This document shows, one piece after another, positions 56,854 to 64,000 of a stretch of 64,000 bases of DNA. The DNA lies in the NCBI RefSeq assembly GCF_004217285.1, contig NZ_SHKS01000003.1:345169-409168 (forward strand), given 5' to 3'. Source of the DNA: Streptomyces sp. BK239. GTDB lineage: Bacteria; Actinomycetota; Actinomycetes; Streptomycetales; Streptomycetaceae. Each line of letters starts with the position of its first letter. The first letter of the stretch is position 1. The notes under the pieces are model-generated. The model had not been told where the DNA came from. It made no database searches and saw only the letters and a list, made by a program, of their open reading frames with translations. The position numbers and the translations under genes are program-made.

Positions 56854-57705
56854 TCAGAGACCGTAGCGGGGCTTCAGGTGGCGCCAGAAGTCCCGGAGCA
56901 TCCACTTGTCGAAGTCGGTGATCCGGGTGGCGGAGCCGGCGTTCATGACGAAGCAGCACTGGCCGGTCGGGGTCCAGTCGTAGAAGTCGTCCAGGCCGAA
57001 GGTGTGGCCCACCTCGTGAAGGTAGATGTGGATGTCCTCCTGGGCGAGGGCGGAGGTGAAGTACTCCTGGCCGACGCGCTGGCCCCAGTCGCCGCCGGCG
57101 CCGCCCTGGAAGCCCTTGGTGAGCCAGAGGGACTGGTCGTAGTGGCGGGCGGTGCCGCCGGGGCACCTGGAGTAGTCGCCGTCCTGGTGGAAGAAGCGGC
57201 CGCAGTCGGGGGCGCACTGCGGGGCGCCGGCGCCGTCGAGGACGCCGGTGTACACGTCGACGGAGTTGTCGCTCCACTGGAGGGTGGCGCGGTTCTTGAC
57301 CGCCCAGCCGACGATGTTGACCGGGACGTCGGCGTAGGGCCAGTCGTCGTAGCCCCGGCCGTTCTCCACCTGGGCCGCCATCCACTTGCCGAACTGCTTC
57401 TTCACCGCCGCGTGGATCCGGTCGCGCAGGGCCGCGCTGACCGGGGCGTCGGACTCCCAGCGGACGCAGTAGTTGATGCTGCCGCGGTTGGCCATGACCT
57501 GGTCCCAGCCGTAGTTGCGGAAGCCGTAGAGGTCGGGATAGGTGGTCGAGACGTGGTTCCAGACCTCGTTCAGGGGCTGGACGAGGTTCGACGGCGGGTT
57601 CCACTGCGGGACGGCCTCGGCGCGTGGGGCCGCCGTGCCGGTCGCGTGGAGGAGGGCGGCCAGCGCCGCCAGTACGGTGAAAAGCCTGGCCAGTTGTCTG
57701 CGCAT
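56854..57705 (-). CDS. Secreted metalloprotease-like protein (HExxHxxGxxD)
   Basis: This 283-residue protein has a Sec signal (residues 1-31), then a Trp/Asn-rich domain. The zinc site LHEVGHTFGLDDFYDW occurs near residue 230 and has the metzincin-like HExxHxxGxxD pattern. Four or more Cys residues may form disulfides. I recognise no named protease family with confidence; it could also be a non-proteolytic zinc-binding protein. ATG 57705 gives a good signal peptide. Confidence 0.75.
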   Translation of the reverse strand: MRRQLARLFTVLAALAALLHATGTAAPRAEAVPQWNPPSNLVQPLNEVWNHVSTTYPDLYGFRNYGWDQVMANRGSINYCVRWESDAPVSAALRDRIHAAVKKQFGKWMAAQVENGRGYDDWPYADVPVNIVGWAVKNRATLQWSDNSVDVYTGVLDGAGAPQCAPDCGRFFHQDGDYSRCPGGTARHYDQSLWLTKGFQGGAGGDWGQRVGQEYFTSALAQEDIHIYLHEVGHTFGLDDFYDWTPTGQCCFVMNAGSATRITDFDKWMLRDFWRHLKPRYGL

Positions 57706-57793
57706 GGAGTGAACTCCTCGTGTGGGGAACGAGATTCACGGACAGGTACGTCTTGGGGTAGTCGCCGGACCGGCGGAGGTTGCCGTCGGGGGT

Positions 57794-58300
57794 GTGGTGG
57801 ACTGGGCGTTGCGAGCGGCCCTGTTCGCCGATGTCGACGCCGTGGCGGAGATACGGGCCGTCGCGCTTCGCGCCGATCTCGAACGGCTCGGGCGCTATGA
57901 CGGGAAGCGCGTGCGGCAGCGGCTGCGCGACGGGTTCGACCCCGCGCACACGTACGTCATCGAGGTCGCCGGAGTGCTCGCCGGCAGCGTCGCCCTGCGT
58001 CCCGCGGCCGACGGGCACTGGCTGGAGCACTTCTATCTGGCCCCGGCCGCCCAGGGCCGCGGCATCGGCTCAGCCGTCCTCGCCCGGATCCTCACCGCGG
58101 CCGACCGCGCCGGCGCCCGCGTCCGTCTGAACGTCCTCCAGGGCAGCCCGGCCCGGCGACTCTACGAGCGGCAGGGGTTCGTGTTCGAGAGCGAGGACGC
58201 GGTGGACGTGTTCCTGGTGCGGGAGGCGACGGGCGTACCCGTGTGCGGACGAACAGACGCCCGATACGATGAACGCCCAGGTGAACACGTGTCCGCGTGA
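57794..58300 (+). CDS. GNAT-family acetyltransferase
   Basis: This 168-residue protein has the GNAT core: the GSVALRPAADGHWLEHFYLAP strand block, then the acetyl-CoA loop AQGRGIGSAVLARIL and RVRLNVLQGSPARRLYERQGFV. It starts at GTG 57794; upstream starts give residues unlike the family, and the GGAGG ribosome-binding site is slightly far. It is divergent from the metalloprotease gene and overlaps no neighbour. The substrate is unknown. Confidence 0.82.
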   Translation: MVDWALRAALFADVDAVAEIRAVALRADLERLGRYDGKRVRQRLRDGFDPAHTYVIEVAGVLAGSVALRPAADGHWLEHFYLAPAAQGRGIGSAVLARILTAADRAGARVRLNVLQGSPARRLYERQGFVFESEDAVDVFLVREATGVPVCGRTDARYDERPGEHVSA

Positions 58301-58388
58301 ACAGACGCCCGAACTGGCGTCCGACCCGGCGCCTCCGATCCGGGCAATCCCGGTGATTCACCCGTACGGGTGCACTTTCCTCGGCATC

Positions 58389-59378
58389 ATGAGCCCGGTG
58401 TCCCACCCCCTTCGCGCGCTCCTCGCCGTCGTCGCCGCCCTCGTCCTCGTCTCCGGGGCTGCCTGCGCCCCCCTCGGGGAGGACCACGACGCCCGTCCGC
58501 CCGGCGACGCGCCCGCCTTCGGGGCCTATGTCGGGTACGACTCGGAGGGCGTGCGCCGGATCGCCGGGCTCGACGGCTGGGTGGGCGCGGCCACGCCCCG
58601 GGTCGGGCGGGCGTACCTGCCCGGGGACCGGTGGAGCAACATCGAGGGGGCGCCCGGGTATCTCACGCACTGGGCGCAGTGGCGCAAGGCCCGCGCCGAC
58701 CGGATGTTCGTGCTCAACGTGCCGATGCTGGAGCGCACCGAGGGCGGTCTCGACGACGCCACCGTGCGGGCGGAGCTGCGCCGGGGCGCCCGGGGCGAGT
58801 ACGACGTCCACTTCCGCGCGCTCGCCAGCCGACTGGTCGCGCTCGGGGTGCCCGACACCGTGCTGGTCGTCGGCTGGGAGATGAACGGCATCACCTACGC
58901 CCACCGCTGCGGCCCCGACCCGGTGGCCTGGAAGCGGTACTGGGCGCGGATCGTGACCGCGATGCGCTCGGTGCCGGGGCAGCGGTTCCGGTTCGACTTC
59001 ACGCCCAACCGGGGGCTCGACGCCGTCCCGTGGACCGAGTGCTACCCCGGCGACGGGTATGTCGACGTCATCGGCATGGACGCCTACGACCAGCCCCGGG
59101 GAATGCCCTTCGAGGAGCAGGTCACCGAGCCGTACGGCCTGGCCGCGCACGTGCGGTTCGCCGCGGAGCACGGCAAGCCGGTCTCGTACCCCGAGTGGGG
59201 TCTGTGGCGCAACGGCGACAACCCCGCCTACATGCACGGCATGCTCGACTGGTTCGCCCGCCACCGCCCCCTGTACCAGACCATCAGCGACTACTGCCCC
59301 CACGGGGTCTGGCGCTGCCGCGCCAACCCGCGTTCGTCGCAGGTGTACCGGGAGGTGACGGGGGAGCTCGGGGACTGA
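58389..59378 (+). CDS. GH26-family lipoprotein glycosidase (mannanase-like)
   Basis: This 329-residue protein has a lipoprotein-like signal ending SGAAC, then a (beta/alpha)8 domain. The GH26 acid/base Glu is in VVGWEMNG and the nucleophile Glu in VSYPEWGL. Conserved RFRFDFTPN and YVDVIGMDAYD support the family. The enzyme would cleave beta-mannan or related polysaccharide outside the cell. ATG 58389 was chosen since the signal peptide begins there. Confidence 0.83.
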   Translation: MSPVSHPLRALLAVVAALVLVSGAACAPLGEDHDARPPGDAPAFGAYVGYDSEGVRRIAGLDGWVGAATPRVGRAYLPGDRWSNIEGAPGYLTHWAQWRKARADRMFVLNVPMLERTEGGLDDATVRAELRRGARGEYDVHFRALASRLVALGVPDTVLVVGWEMNGITYAHRCGPDPVAWKRYWARIVTAMRSVPGQRFRFDFTPNRGLDAVPWTECYPGDGYVDVIGMDAYDQPRGMPFEEQVTEPYGLAAHVRFAAEHGKPVSYPEWGLWRNGDNPAYMHGMLDWFARHRPLYQTISDYCPHGVWRCRANPRSSQVYREVTGELGD

Positions 59379-59511
59379 GGGCCCTCGCGCTGCCCGAGCG
59401 GGCGTTCCGGGCCGCACGGCAGGCCCGGCGGGCCGCCGGCACACGGCCGTTCGGGGGAGCGGGCGGTGCGTCGCCGGGGGAACGGGGAGGGTGCGGTCGG
59501 ATGATCGCACT

Positions 59512-60309
59512 ATGCGACGAGAACACCCCGCGTATCCGCCGCTGACGCGCCTCGGCACCGTGAGCGGGGGCGCCGTTCTGGCGGCCGTACTCCTGGTCGT
59601 GCTGGCCGTGGCGCCCGCCGGCGCCGGGGGCGGCGACACGTTCCGCAAGGCGACCGCCCGTTCCGTGCGGGCCCATGAGGAGGCCCGCCGGCACGTCGAC
59701 CGGCTGCGCGCCGCCGACGCCGCACCCACGCGGATCAAGGCCGCCGAACGCCGCCGCAAGGCGCTCCGCGCCGCGCTGTGGGGCCGGCTGTGGACGGCGG
59801 CGAAGGCGTCCGGCGATCCGGTCGCCGTCGACCCCGGCGGACACGCCGGGGGCTGCTCCGCCCGTGACCGCGACCGCAGCCGCCCGCCCCGGCGCCCCCT
59901 CGCCTGGACCGCGCCGACCCGCGACTACTGGCTCTCCGCCGGCTACGCCGACCGCGGCGCGCACTGGGCCCACCGGCACACCGGACAGGACTTCGCCGTG
60001 CCCACCGGCAGCCCCGTGCTCGCCGTCGGACCCGGCACCGTACACGTCACGACCTGCGGCGACGGCTTCGGCCGGCAGGTCATCGTCCACCACCCCGACG
60101 GCTACTTCACCCAGTACGCCCATCTGTCCCGCATCGACGTCCGCCCCGGCCGGCGCGTCGTGGCGGGCCAGCGCCTGGGCCTGTCCGGGGCGACCGGCAA
60201 CGTCACCGGCCCCCATCTCCACTTCGAGGTCCGCGTCACGCCGTACATGGGCTCGTCGGTGTCGCCCCTGCCCTGGCTGCGGCGCAAGGCCGTGAAGGTG
60301 ACGGACTGA
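59512..60309 (+). CDS. Secreted M23 (LytM-type) peptidase
   Basis: This 265-residue protein has a signal peptide (about residues 15-45), a helical charged region (59-110) and a C-terminal M23 domain. Zinc ligands are HRHTGQDFAVP (His, Asp) and HLHFEVR (His), with GYFTQYAHL between. These endopeptidases cut peptidoglycan cross-links. The second His of the usual HxxxD motif and the final HxH are both present, so it should be active. Confidence 0.88.
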   Translation: MRREHPAYPPLTRLGTVSGGAVLAAVLLVVLAVAPAGAGGGDTFRKATARSVRAHEEARRHVDRLRAADAAPTRIKAAERRRKALRAALWGRLWTAAKASGDPVAVDPGGHAGGCSARDRDRSRPPRRPLAWTAPTRDYWLSAGYADRGAHWAHRHTGQDFAVPTGSPVLAVGPGTVHVTTCGDGFGRQVIVHHPDGYFTQYAHLSRIDVRPGRRVVAGQRLGLSGATGNVTGPHLHFEVRVTPYMGSSVSPLPWLRRKAVKVTD

Positions 60310-60425
60310 GCAGCCCCTCGTCCCGGACCGACCGGCCTCGCGTAATCCGCTCGCGGCGGTGCGCCGCCTCCCGGCACACTGGTGCGCCCGGCGCGAGGCG
60401 CGCGGAAGCGGGGGAGGTACGAGAA

Positions 60426-60614
60426 GTGAGCAGACGGCGTTACGTCGCCCGGGGCGTCCCCGGCGGCTACCGCATCTGGGACAGCCGGGGACGCCGCTTC
60501 TGGGGCGACTTCTACGAGTTGTGCCCCGACGACCTGCTGGCCGAGCTGAACGGACCGGCGGACCGGGACCGCGTCGTCGCTCTCATGCGCCGGTACAAGA
60601 AGGCCAGGCGCTGA
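60426..60614 (+). CDS. Hypothetical 62-residue protein
   Basis: This small basic protein starts at a GTG after GGGGGAGG. It contains VARGVPGGYRIWDSRGRRFWGDFYEL and ends with MRRYKKARR. Its third-position bias is high. I do not recognise a family; the Arg/Trp-rich composition could suggest nucleic-acid or protein binding. It is separate from the M23 gene and convergent with the next gene. Confidence 0.5.
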   Translation: MSRRRYVARGVPGGYRIWDSRGRRFWGDFYELCPDDLLAELNGPADRDRVVALMRRYKKARR

Positions 60615-60645
60615 GCGGTCCGGGCGCCGCCCCGGGGCCGGCCGG

Positions 60646-61167
60646 TCACATCGGCGGCGTGCCGGTCCGCGCGTGCTGGGCGTGTGTCGGGCGGTACACG
60701 GCGAGCGCCCAGATCACGAAGACGTCGATCGCGATCAGGATGATCGACCAGACCGGCGCGTACGGCAGGAACAGGAACTGCAGGACCAGGCTCAGCGACG
60801 CCAGCACGATGCCGGTGAAGCGGGCCCACTCCGCGCCCTTGAGGATGCCCCAGCCGGCGGCGGCGGCGATCACGCCGAGGATCAGCAGGAGCCAGCCCCA
60901 GCCGGTGAGGCTGATCTCGTACACGTAGTCGCCGACGCGCGCGTACACATCGTCCTCGGCGATCGCGGCGATGCCCTGGAAGACGGCGAGGATGCCGTTG
61001 ACGATCATCAGCACCCCGGCGAAGACGGCCCCGCCGGTGGCCCAGCCGCTCTCCGCGGCGGGGTGGGAGGAGCGGCCGGGCGAACCGGACGGGCGGCCGG
61101 TGCCCTGGTGGGAGGGGTCCCAGACCGGGGAGCCCTGGGGCGTTTGGGAGCGCGACGCGTCGGTCAT
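60646..61167 (-). CDS. DUF7144-like small membrane protein
   Basis: This 173-residue protein has a Ser/Pro/Gly-rich N-terminal 50 residues and four predicted transmembrane segments (about 55-75, 90-105, 110-128 and 132-150; e.g. FAGVLMIVNGILAVFQGIA, WLLLILGVIAAAAGWGIL). The C-terminus ends near the last helix. ATG 61167 lies at the beginning of the conserved part. Function unknown. Confidence 0.72.
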   Translation of the reverse strand: MTDASRSQTPQGSPVWDPSHQGTGRPSGSPGRSSHPAAESGWATGGAVFAGVLMIVNGILAVFQGIAAIAEDDVYARVGDYVYEISLTGWGWLLLILGVIAAAAGWGILKGAEWARFTGIVLASLSLVLQFLFLPYAPVWSIILIAIDVFVIWALAVYRPTHAQHARTGTPPM

Positions 61168-61365
61168 GGCCGTACCCGCCTCTTCTCTGTCTCGGGGGAC
61201 TGTCTCGGGGGGCTTACCTCCACGACCATCCGTCGCGGTCGGCGCCGCCACCACGGGGGCTGCTCCGAACGGGTGAGGCGGCGGGAGACGGCATGTCGCA
61301 TCCCGCCGACGCACCGGGCCGGATCTTCACTGGACGCCAAGGACCCCACCCACGCCGGAGGCGAC

Positions 61366-61923
61366 ATGGCAGCCCACCGCACCCCCACGGCGACGCCGAC
61401 CCGCGCCCGCCCCGCCCGCCCGCTCCTCCCCGTCCTGGTCGCGGTGTTCACCCTCGCCGCCTCCCTCGTCCTCGCCGGCTGCTCCGACGGGGAGAGCCCC
61501 TCCGCCGTGACCAGCAAGGCCGCCTCCGCCGCCGAGTCGCTGGAGAACCGGGCGACCGCCGCCGCGTCCTCCCTCGCGGCGCAGGCCACCGGGGCCATCG
61601 CCTCGGCCACCGCGGAGATCGGCCACAAGCTGGACGGCATCAAGGGCGGCCAGGACGCCAAGAAGGACGTGAAGCTCGGGCCGGCGAGCACGGACCCCGA
61701 CGGCCGTGCGAAGGCCGAGGTCACCGTCACCAACCCGGACGACGCGAAGAGGTCCTTCGCCGTCCAGGTCAACTTCACCAACACCGACGGCACCACGCTC
61801 GACACCGTCCTCGTCACCGTCCCCGACGTAGCCTCCGGCGGCACGGGCACCGCCACCGCACGCAGCAGCCACGGCCTGTCCGGCGAAGTGAAGGCCCAGT
61901 TGGGCCGTGCCGTCCGCTACTGA
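61366..61923 (+). CDS. Hypothetical lipoprotein
   Basis: This 185-residue protein has a signal peptide with lipobox VLAGC at about residue 38, then a long Ala/Ser-rich helix (SKAASAAESLENRATAAASSL). The C-terminal region looks like an immunoglobulin-type beta domain (AEVTVTNPDDAKRSFAVQVNF). It is likely anchored outside the membrane. No family recognised; ATG 61366 follows GGAGGCGAC. Confidence 0.65.
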   Translation: MAAHRTPTATPTRARPARPLLPVLVAVFTLAASLVLAGCSDGESPSAVTSKAASAAESLENRATAAASSLAAQATGAIASATAEIGHKLDGIKGGQDAKKDVKLGPASTDPDGRAKAEVTVTNPDDAKRSFAVQVNFTNTDGTTLDTVLVTVPDVASGGTGTATARSSHGLSGEVKAQLGRAVRY

Positions 61924-61925
61924 GC

Positions 61926-62248
61926 GCCGTACCGCCGAGGCGCCCCGGCAGAAGACGGCACTCGCGGCGACGCTCTTCGCGGTCGCGATGACGTTCATCG
62001 ACCCCACCGCCGTCGTCCCCGCGGCCCCCGACATCGTGGACGAGCCACACCTGCCGGCCTCGTGCATCCGGTGGGCGGGCGCCGCCCGTCCGCTCGCGCT
62101 CGGCGGCCGGCCCACCGATCTGCCCGGGGCGCGCCGCGTGGCCGTGGGCTGCGCGGACGCCCTCGGCCCCGGCTTCCCGTCCGCCGTGAGCCTCCCCGGC
62201 GGGCGAGTCACGACCGACGCCGGGCGCAGCGACCGTTCACCGGTCTGA
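61926..62248 (+). pseudogene. Remnant of an MFS (EmrB/QacA-type) transporter
   Basis: The frame contains FAVAMTFIDPTAVVPAAPDIVDE, followed by ALGGRPTDLPGARRVAVG. This corresponds to the first membrane helices and the GGRLADxxGRR loop of drug:proton antiporters, but with the intervening helix lost and no continuation after about 60 residues. It lacks its own start in a convincing place; a GTG at 61907 would overlap the lipoprotein gene. I read it as a decayed gene fragment, based on sequence memory of the family. Confidence 0.6.
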
Positions 62249-62404
62249 CCTGCGCCGCACGGCACCGCGTCCCTGCCGCTGCGAACCTCCGGGCAAATTT
62301 TTTTGCGGGCCCGGATGAATCTTCGTGCCCTCGCGTGCGTACTCCTGTGCGTCGACCCCGCCGGGCACGAGCCAGGCGGCATCCCCTACGGGGCAGGAGG
62401 AACG

Positions 62405-63187
62405 GTGCGTTTTTCTCGGAACGTGATGGGAACTGCCTTTGTGGGCGGTGCCCTGAGCTTGACCCTGGCCGCGCTGGCTTATCCGTCGATGCTGGGGCTG
62501 GACACCGTCTCCACCTCCGGCGACCGGGTCATCGCCAACACCCAGTGGGGTCCTCTGACCGAGAGCGACCGCAACTTCGTGGTGGCCGTGCGCGCGGCGG
62601 GCCTGTGGGAGTACCCGGTGGGCTTCATCGGCCTGCAGAAGGGTCAGAGCCCGGCGGTGAAGACCGCCAGCGAGCACCTGATCGACGGTCACGCGGCCCT
62701 GGACACCACTTGCCGCAAGGTCGCGCCGATGCTGAACATCACTCTGCCCAACGTGGCCAGCCCTCAGCAGATGGGCTTCGTCAGCACCCTCCAGGCCGCC
62801 CAGGGCAAGCAGTTCGACATCGAGTTCGCCAACATCCTGCGCATGACGCACGGTTCCATCTTCAACACCATCGCGAAGATCCGGTCCACCACCAAGAACA
62901 CCATCGTTCGCGCGCTGGCCGACCAGGCCAACGACACCGTTCTCGACCACATGACGGTGATGGAGAAGACCGGCATGGTCGACTTCGACCAGACGCTGTT
63001 CAACCAGACGACGCCGCCGAAGCTGCCCAAGTCGGACACCACACCGCCGCCGCCGGCCCCCGGACAGCCGATGGTCGTCCTCACCCCGCCGGCCACCGCC
63101 ACGTCCACGCCGGTGGACATCGACGCCGCGGCCGTCGTCGGGGGCGGAGCGGCCCCGGCCCCCGCGCCCACCGCGCCCCAGCAGTAG
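62405..63187 (+). CDS. DUF4142 family secreted protein
   Basis: This 260-residue protein starts at a GTG after a near-ideal AGGAGGAACG. It has an N-terminal hydrophobic signal/anchor segment (residues 8-28). The ferritin-like DUF4142 helical core follows (LTESDRNFVVAVRAAGLWEYPVG, VKTASEHLIDGHAALDTTC, ANDTVLDHMTVMEKTGMVD). The C-terminus is a Pro/Ala-rich tail. A longer frame to 62303 has a poor start context. Its role is unknown; DUF4142 proteins are secreted in many Streptomyces. Confidence 0.8.
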   Translation: MRFSRNVMGTAFVGGALSLTLAALAYPSMLGLDTVSTSGDRVIANTQWGPLTESDRNFVVAVRAAGLWEYPVGFIGLQKGQSPAVKTASEHLIDGHAALDTTCRKVAPMLNITLPNVASPQQMGFVSTLQAAQGKQFDIEFANILRMTHGSIFNTIAKIRSTTKNTIVRALADQANDTVLDHMTVMEKTGMVDFDQTLFNQTTPPKLPKSDTTPPPPAPGQPMVVLTPPATATSTPVDIDAAAVVGGGAAPAPAPTAPQQ

Positions 63188-63200
63188 GCGTCTCAAGGGC

Positions 63201-64000
63201 CTAGGCCAGCCAGACCGTCGTGTCCGGGCCGAGCGCGCCGTCGTCGAGCGGCGCGCTGCTCAGCAGCACCTCGCCGGGCGGCAGCGGCACGGGCTCCGGG
63301 GACAGGTTGACGACGCACCGCCATCCGTCGGTGCGGGCGAAGGCCAGCACACCGGGCGGGTGGCCCGGCTCCCAGGTCAGCTCCTCGCCCTGGAGCAGTT
63401 TGCGGCGCAGGCGCAGGGCCGTTCGGTAGAGCTCCAGCGTGGAGCCCTCCACGCCGTCCTGCGCCTCGACCGCGTACCGGGCGAAGGACTCCGGCTGCGG
63501 CAGCCACGCCCCGCCCGCGCCGAAGCCGTACGAGGGTCCCGTCGTCGTCCACGGCAGCGGCACGCGGCAGCCGTCGCGCCCCTTGCGCACCCGCCCCGAC
63601 TGTTCCCACAGCGGGTCCTGGAGGACCTCCACGGGCAGGTCGGCGACCTCCGGCAGCCCGAGTTCCTCGCCCTGGTACACGTACGACGAGCCGGGCAGCG
63701 CCAGCATCAGCAGGGTGGCCGCGCGGGCGCGGCGCAGGCCGGCGTCCTCGTCGACGCGCGGGGCCCGTCCCCCGGACAGCAGCCAGGCGTTGTCGTCGGC
63801 GTCCGCGGGGAGCATCAGCCGGCAGGTGTGGCGGATCACGTCGTGGTTGGAGAGCACCCAGGTCGCCGAGGCGCCGACGGCCCGCGCGCCGGCCATGGAC
63901 GACGTGATCACCTCACGCAGGGCGTCCGCGTCCCAAGTTGCCTGAAGATACTCGAAGTTGAAGGCCTGGTTCAGTTCGTCGGGGCGGGCGTACAGGGCGC
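63201..64000 (-). CDS. GH13 alpha-glucosidase, C-terminal part (cut by window edge)
   Basis: This minus-strand open frame runs into the window edge, with 266 residues present. It shows the GH13 region IV/transition-state motif SNHDVIRH, then ATLLMLALPGSSYVYQGEELGLPEV, as in alpha-glucosidases, oligo-1,6-glucosidases and trehalose-type enzymes. The C-terminal beta domain ends VLLSSAPLDDGALG. The catalytic Asp and Glu lie upstream, outside the window. Confidence 0.85.
   Translation of the reverse strand, partial: ALYARPDELNQAFNFEYLQATWDADALREVITSSMAGARAVGASATWVLSNHDVIRHTCRLMLPADADDNAWLLSGGRAPRVDEDAGLRRARAATLLMLALPGSSYVYQGEELGLPEVADLPVEVLQDPLWEQSGRVRKGRDGCRVPLPWTTTGPSYGFGAGGAWLPQPESFARYAVEAQDGVEGSTLELYRTALRLRRKLLQGEELTWEPGHPPGVLAFARTDGWRCVVNLSPEPVPLPPGEVLLSSAPLDDGALGPDTTVWLA

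Noticed and set aside
1..64000. CRISPR arrays, insertion sequences, integrases, rRNA genes
   Set aside because: No regular spaced repeats, transposase or integrase motifs or rRNA sequence were found; the only repeats are those inside the Pro/Ala-rich gene and the paralogous membrane genes.

Overview
This window is chromosomal DNA of a high-G+C actinomycete, almost certainly Streptomyces. Nearly every third codon base is G or C, GTG starts are frequent, secreted lipoproteins, Tat substrates and polysaccharide deacetylases are common, LuxR/LAL regulators are present, and one regulatory gene carries a rare TTA codon. About 60 protein genes, one tRNA-like element and one decayed gene are supported. 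The first and last genes run off the window.

Layout. 1-4.6 kb: the N-terminus of a sensor kinase, small membrane proteins, a lipoprotein-like protein and two polysaccharide deacetylases. 4.9-11 kb: a tightly packed minus-strand acyl-CoA catabolic operon (acyl-CoA dehydrogenase, 3-hydroxyacyl-CoA dehydrogenase, acetoacetate decarboxylase-like, enoyl-CoA hydratase, CaiB-type CoA transferase) with a LysR regulator upstream. 11-24 kb: ordinary chromosomal genes, including a PAP2 phosphatase, a two-component system beside a serine hydrolase, a third deacetylase, a formaldehyde dehydrogenase, TerB, a monooxygenase and a berberine-bridge-type oxidase.

24-50 kb is the main feature: an apparently complete Streptomyces contractile injection system (CIS/eCIS) locus. 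It starts with a LAL regulator carrying a TTA (bldA-dependent) codon and a divergent LuxR regulator with a degenerate receiver. These are followed by the cap protein (Cis16-like, DUF4255) and the AAA+ ATPase (Cis15). A minus-strand block then encodes two paralogous single-pass membrane proteins with different lectin-like C-termini (ricin B and ChW) and a DUF4157 'eCIS core' protein with a large undescribed C-terminal domain. The main plus-strand operon encodes the sheath, tube, two small assembly proteins, a 1235-residue Pro/Ala-rich protein in the tape-measure position, a second tube protein, a LysM baseplate hub, the VgrG-type spike, gp25, baseplate J, gpI-like protein and a zinc-ribbon/transmembrane/glycan-binding protein resembling CisA. 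No tail fibre and no separate PAAR gene is visible, which fits the Streptomyces type thought to act from inside the producing cell. A strong terminator and an unusual glycine-type tRNA-like gene close the region.

50-64 kb: a LytR-CpsA-Psr protein, a lysyl oxidase-like secreted protein, a flavin reductase, a TerD protein fused to a probable PD-(D/E)XK nuclease domain, a secreted HExxH metalloprotease, a GNAT enzyme, a GH26 lipoprotein, an M23 peptidase, small membrane and lipoproteins, a decayed MFS transporter remnant, a DUF4142 protein and the C-terminal part of a GH13 alpha-glucosidase.

Starts were set by ribosome-binding sites and family conservation. Functions rest on motifs read by eye; no searches were run.
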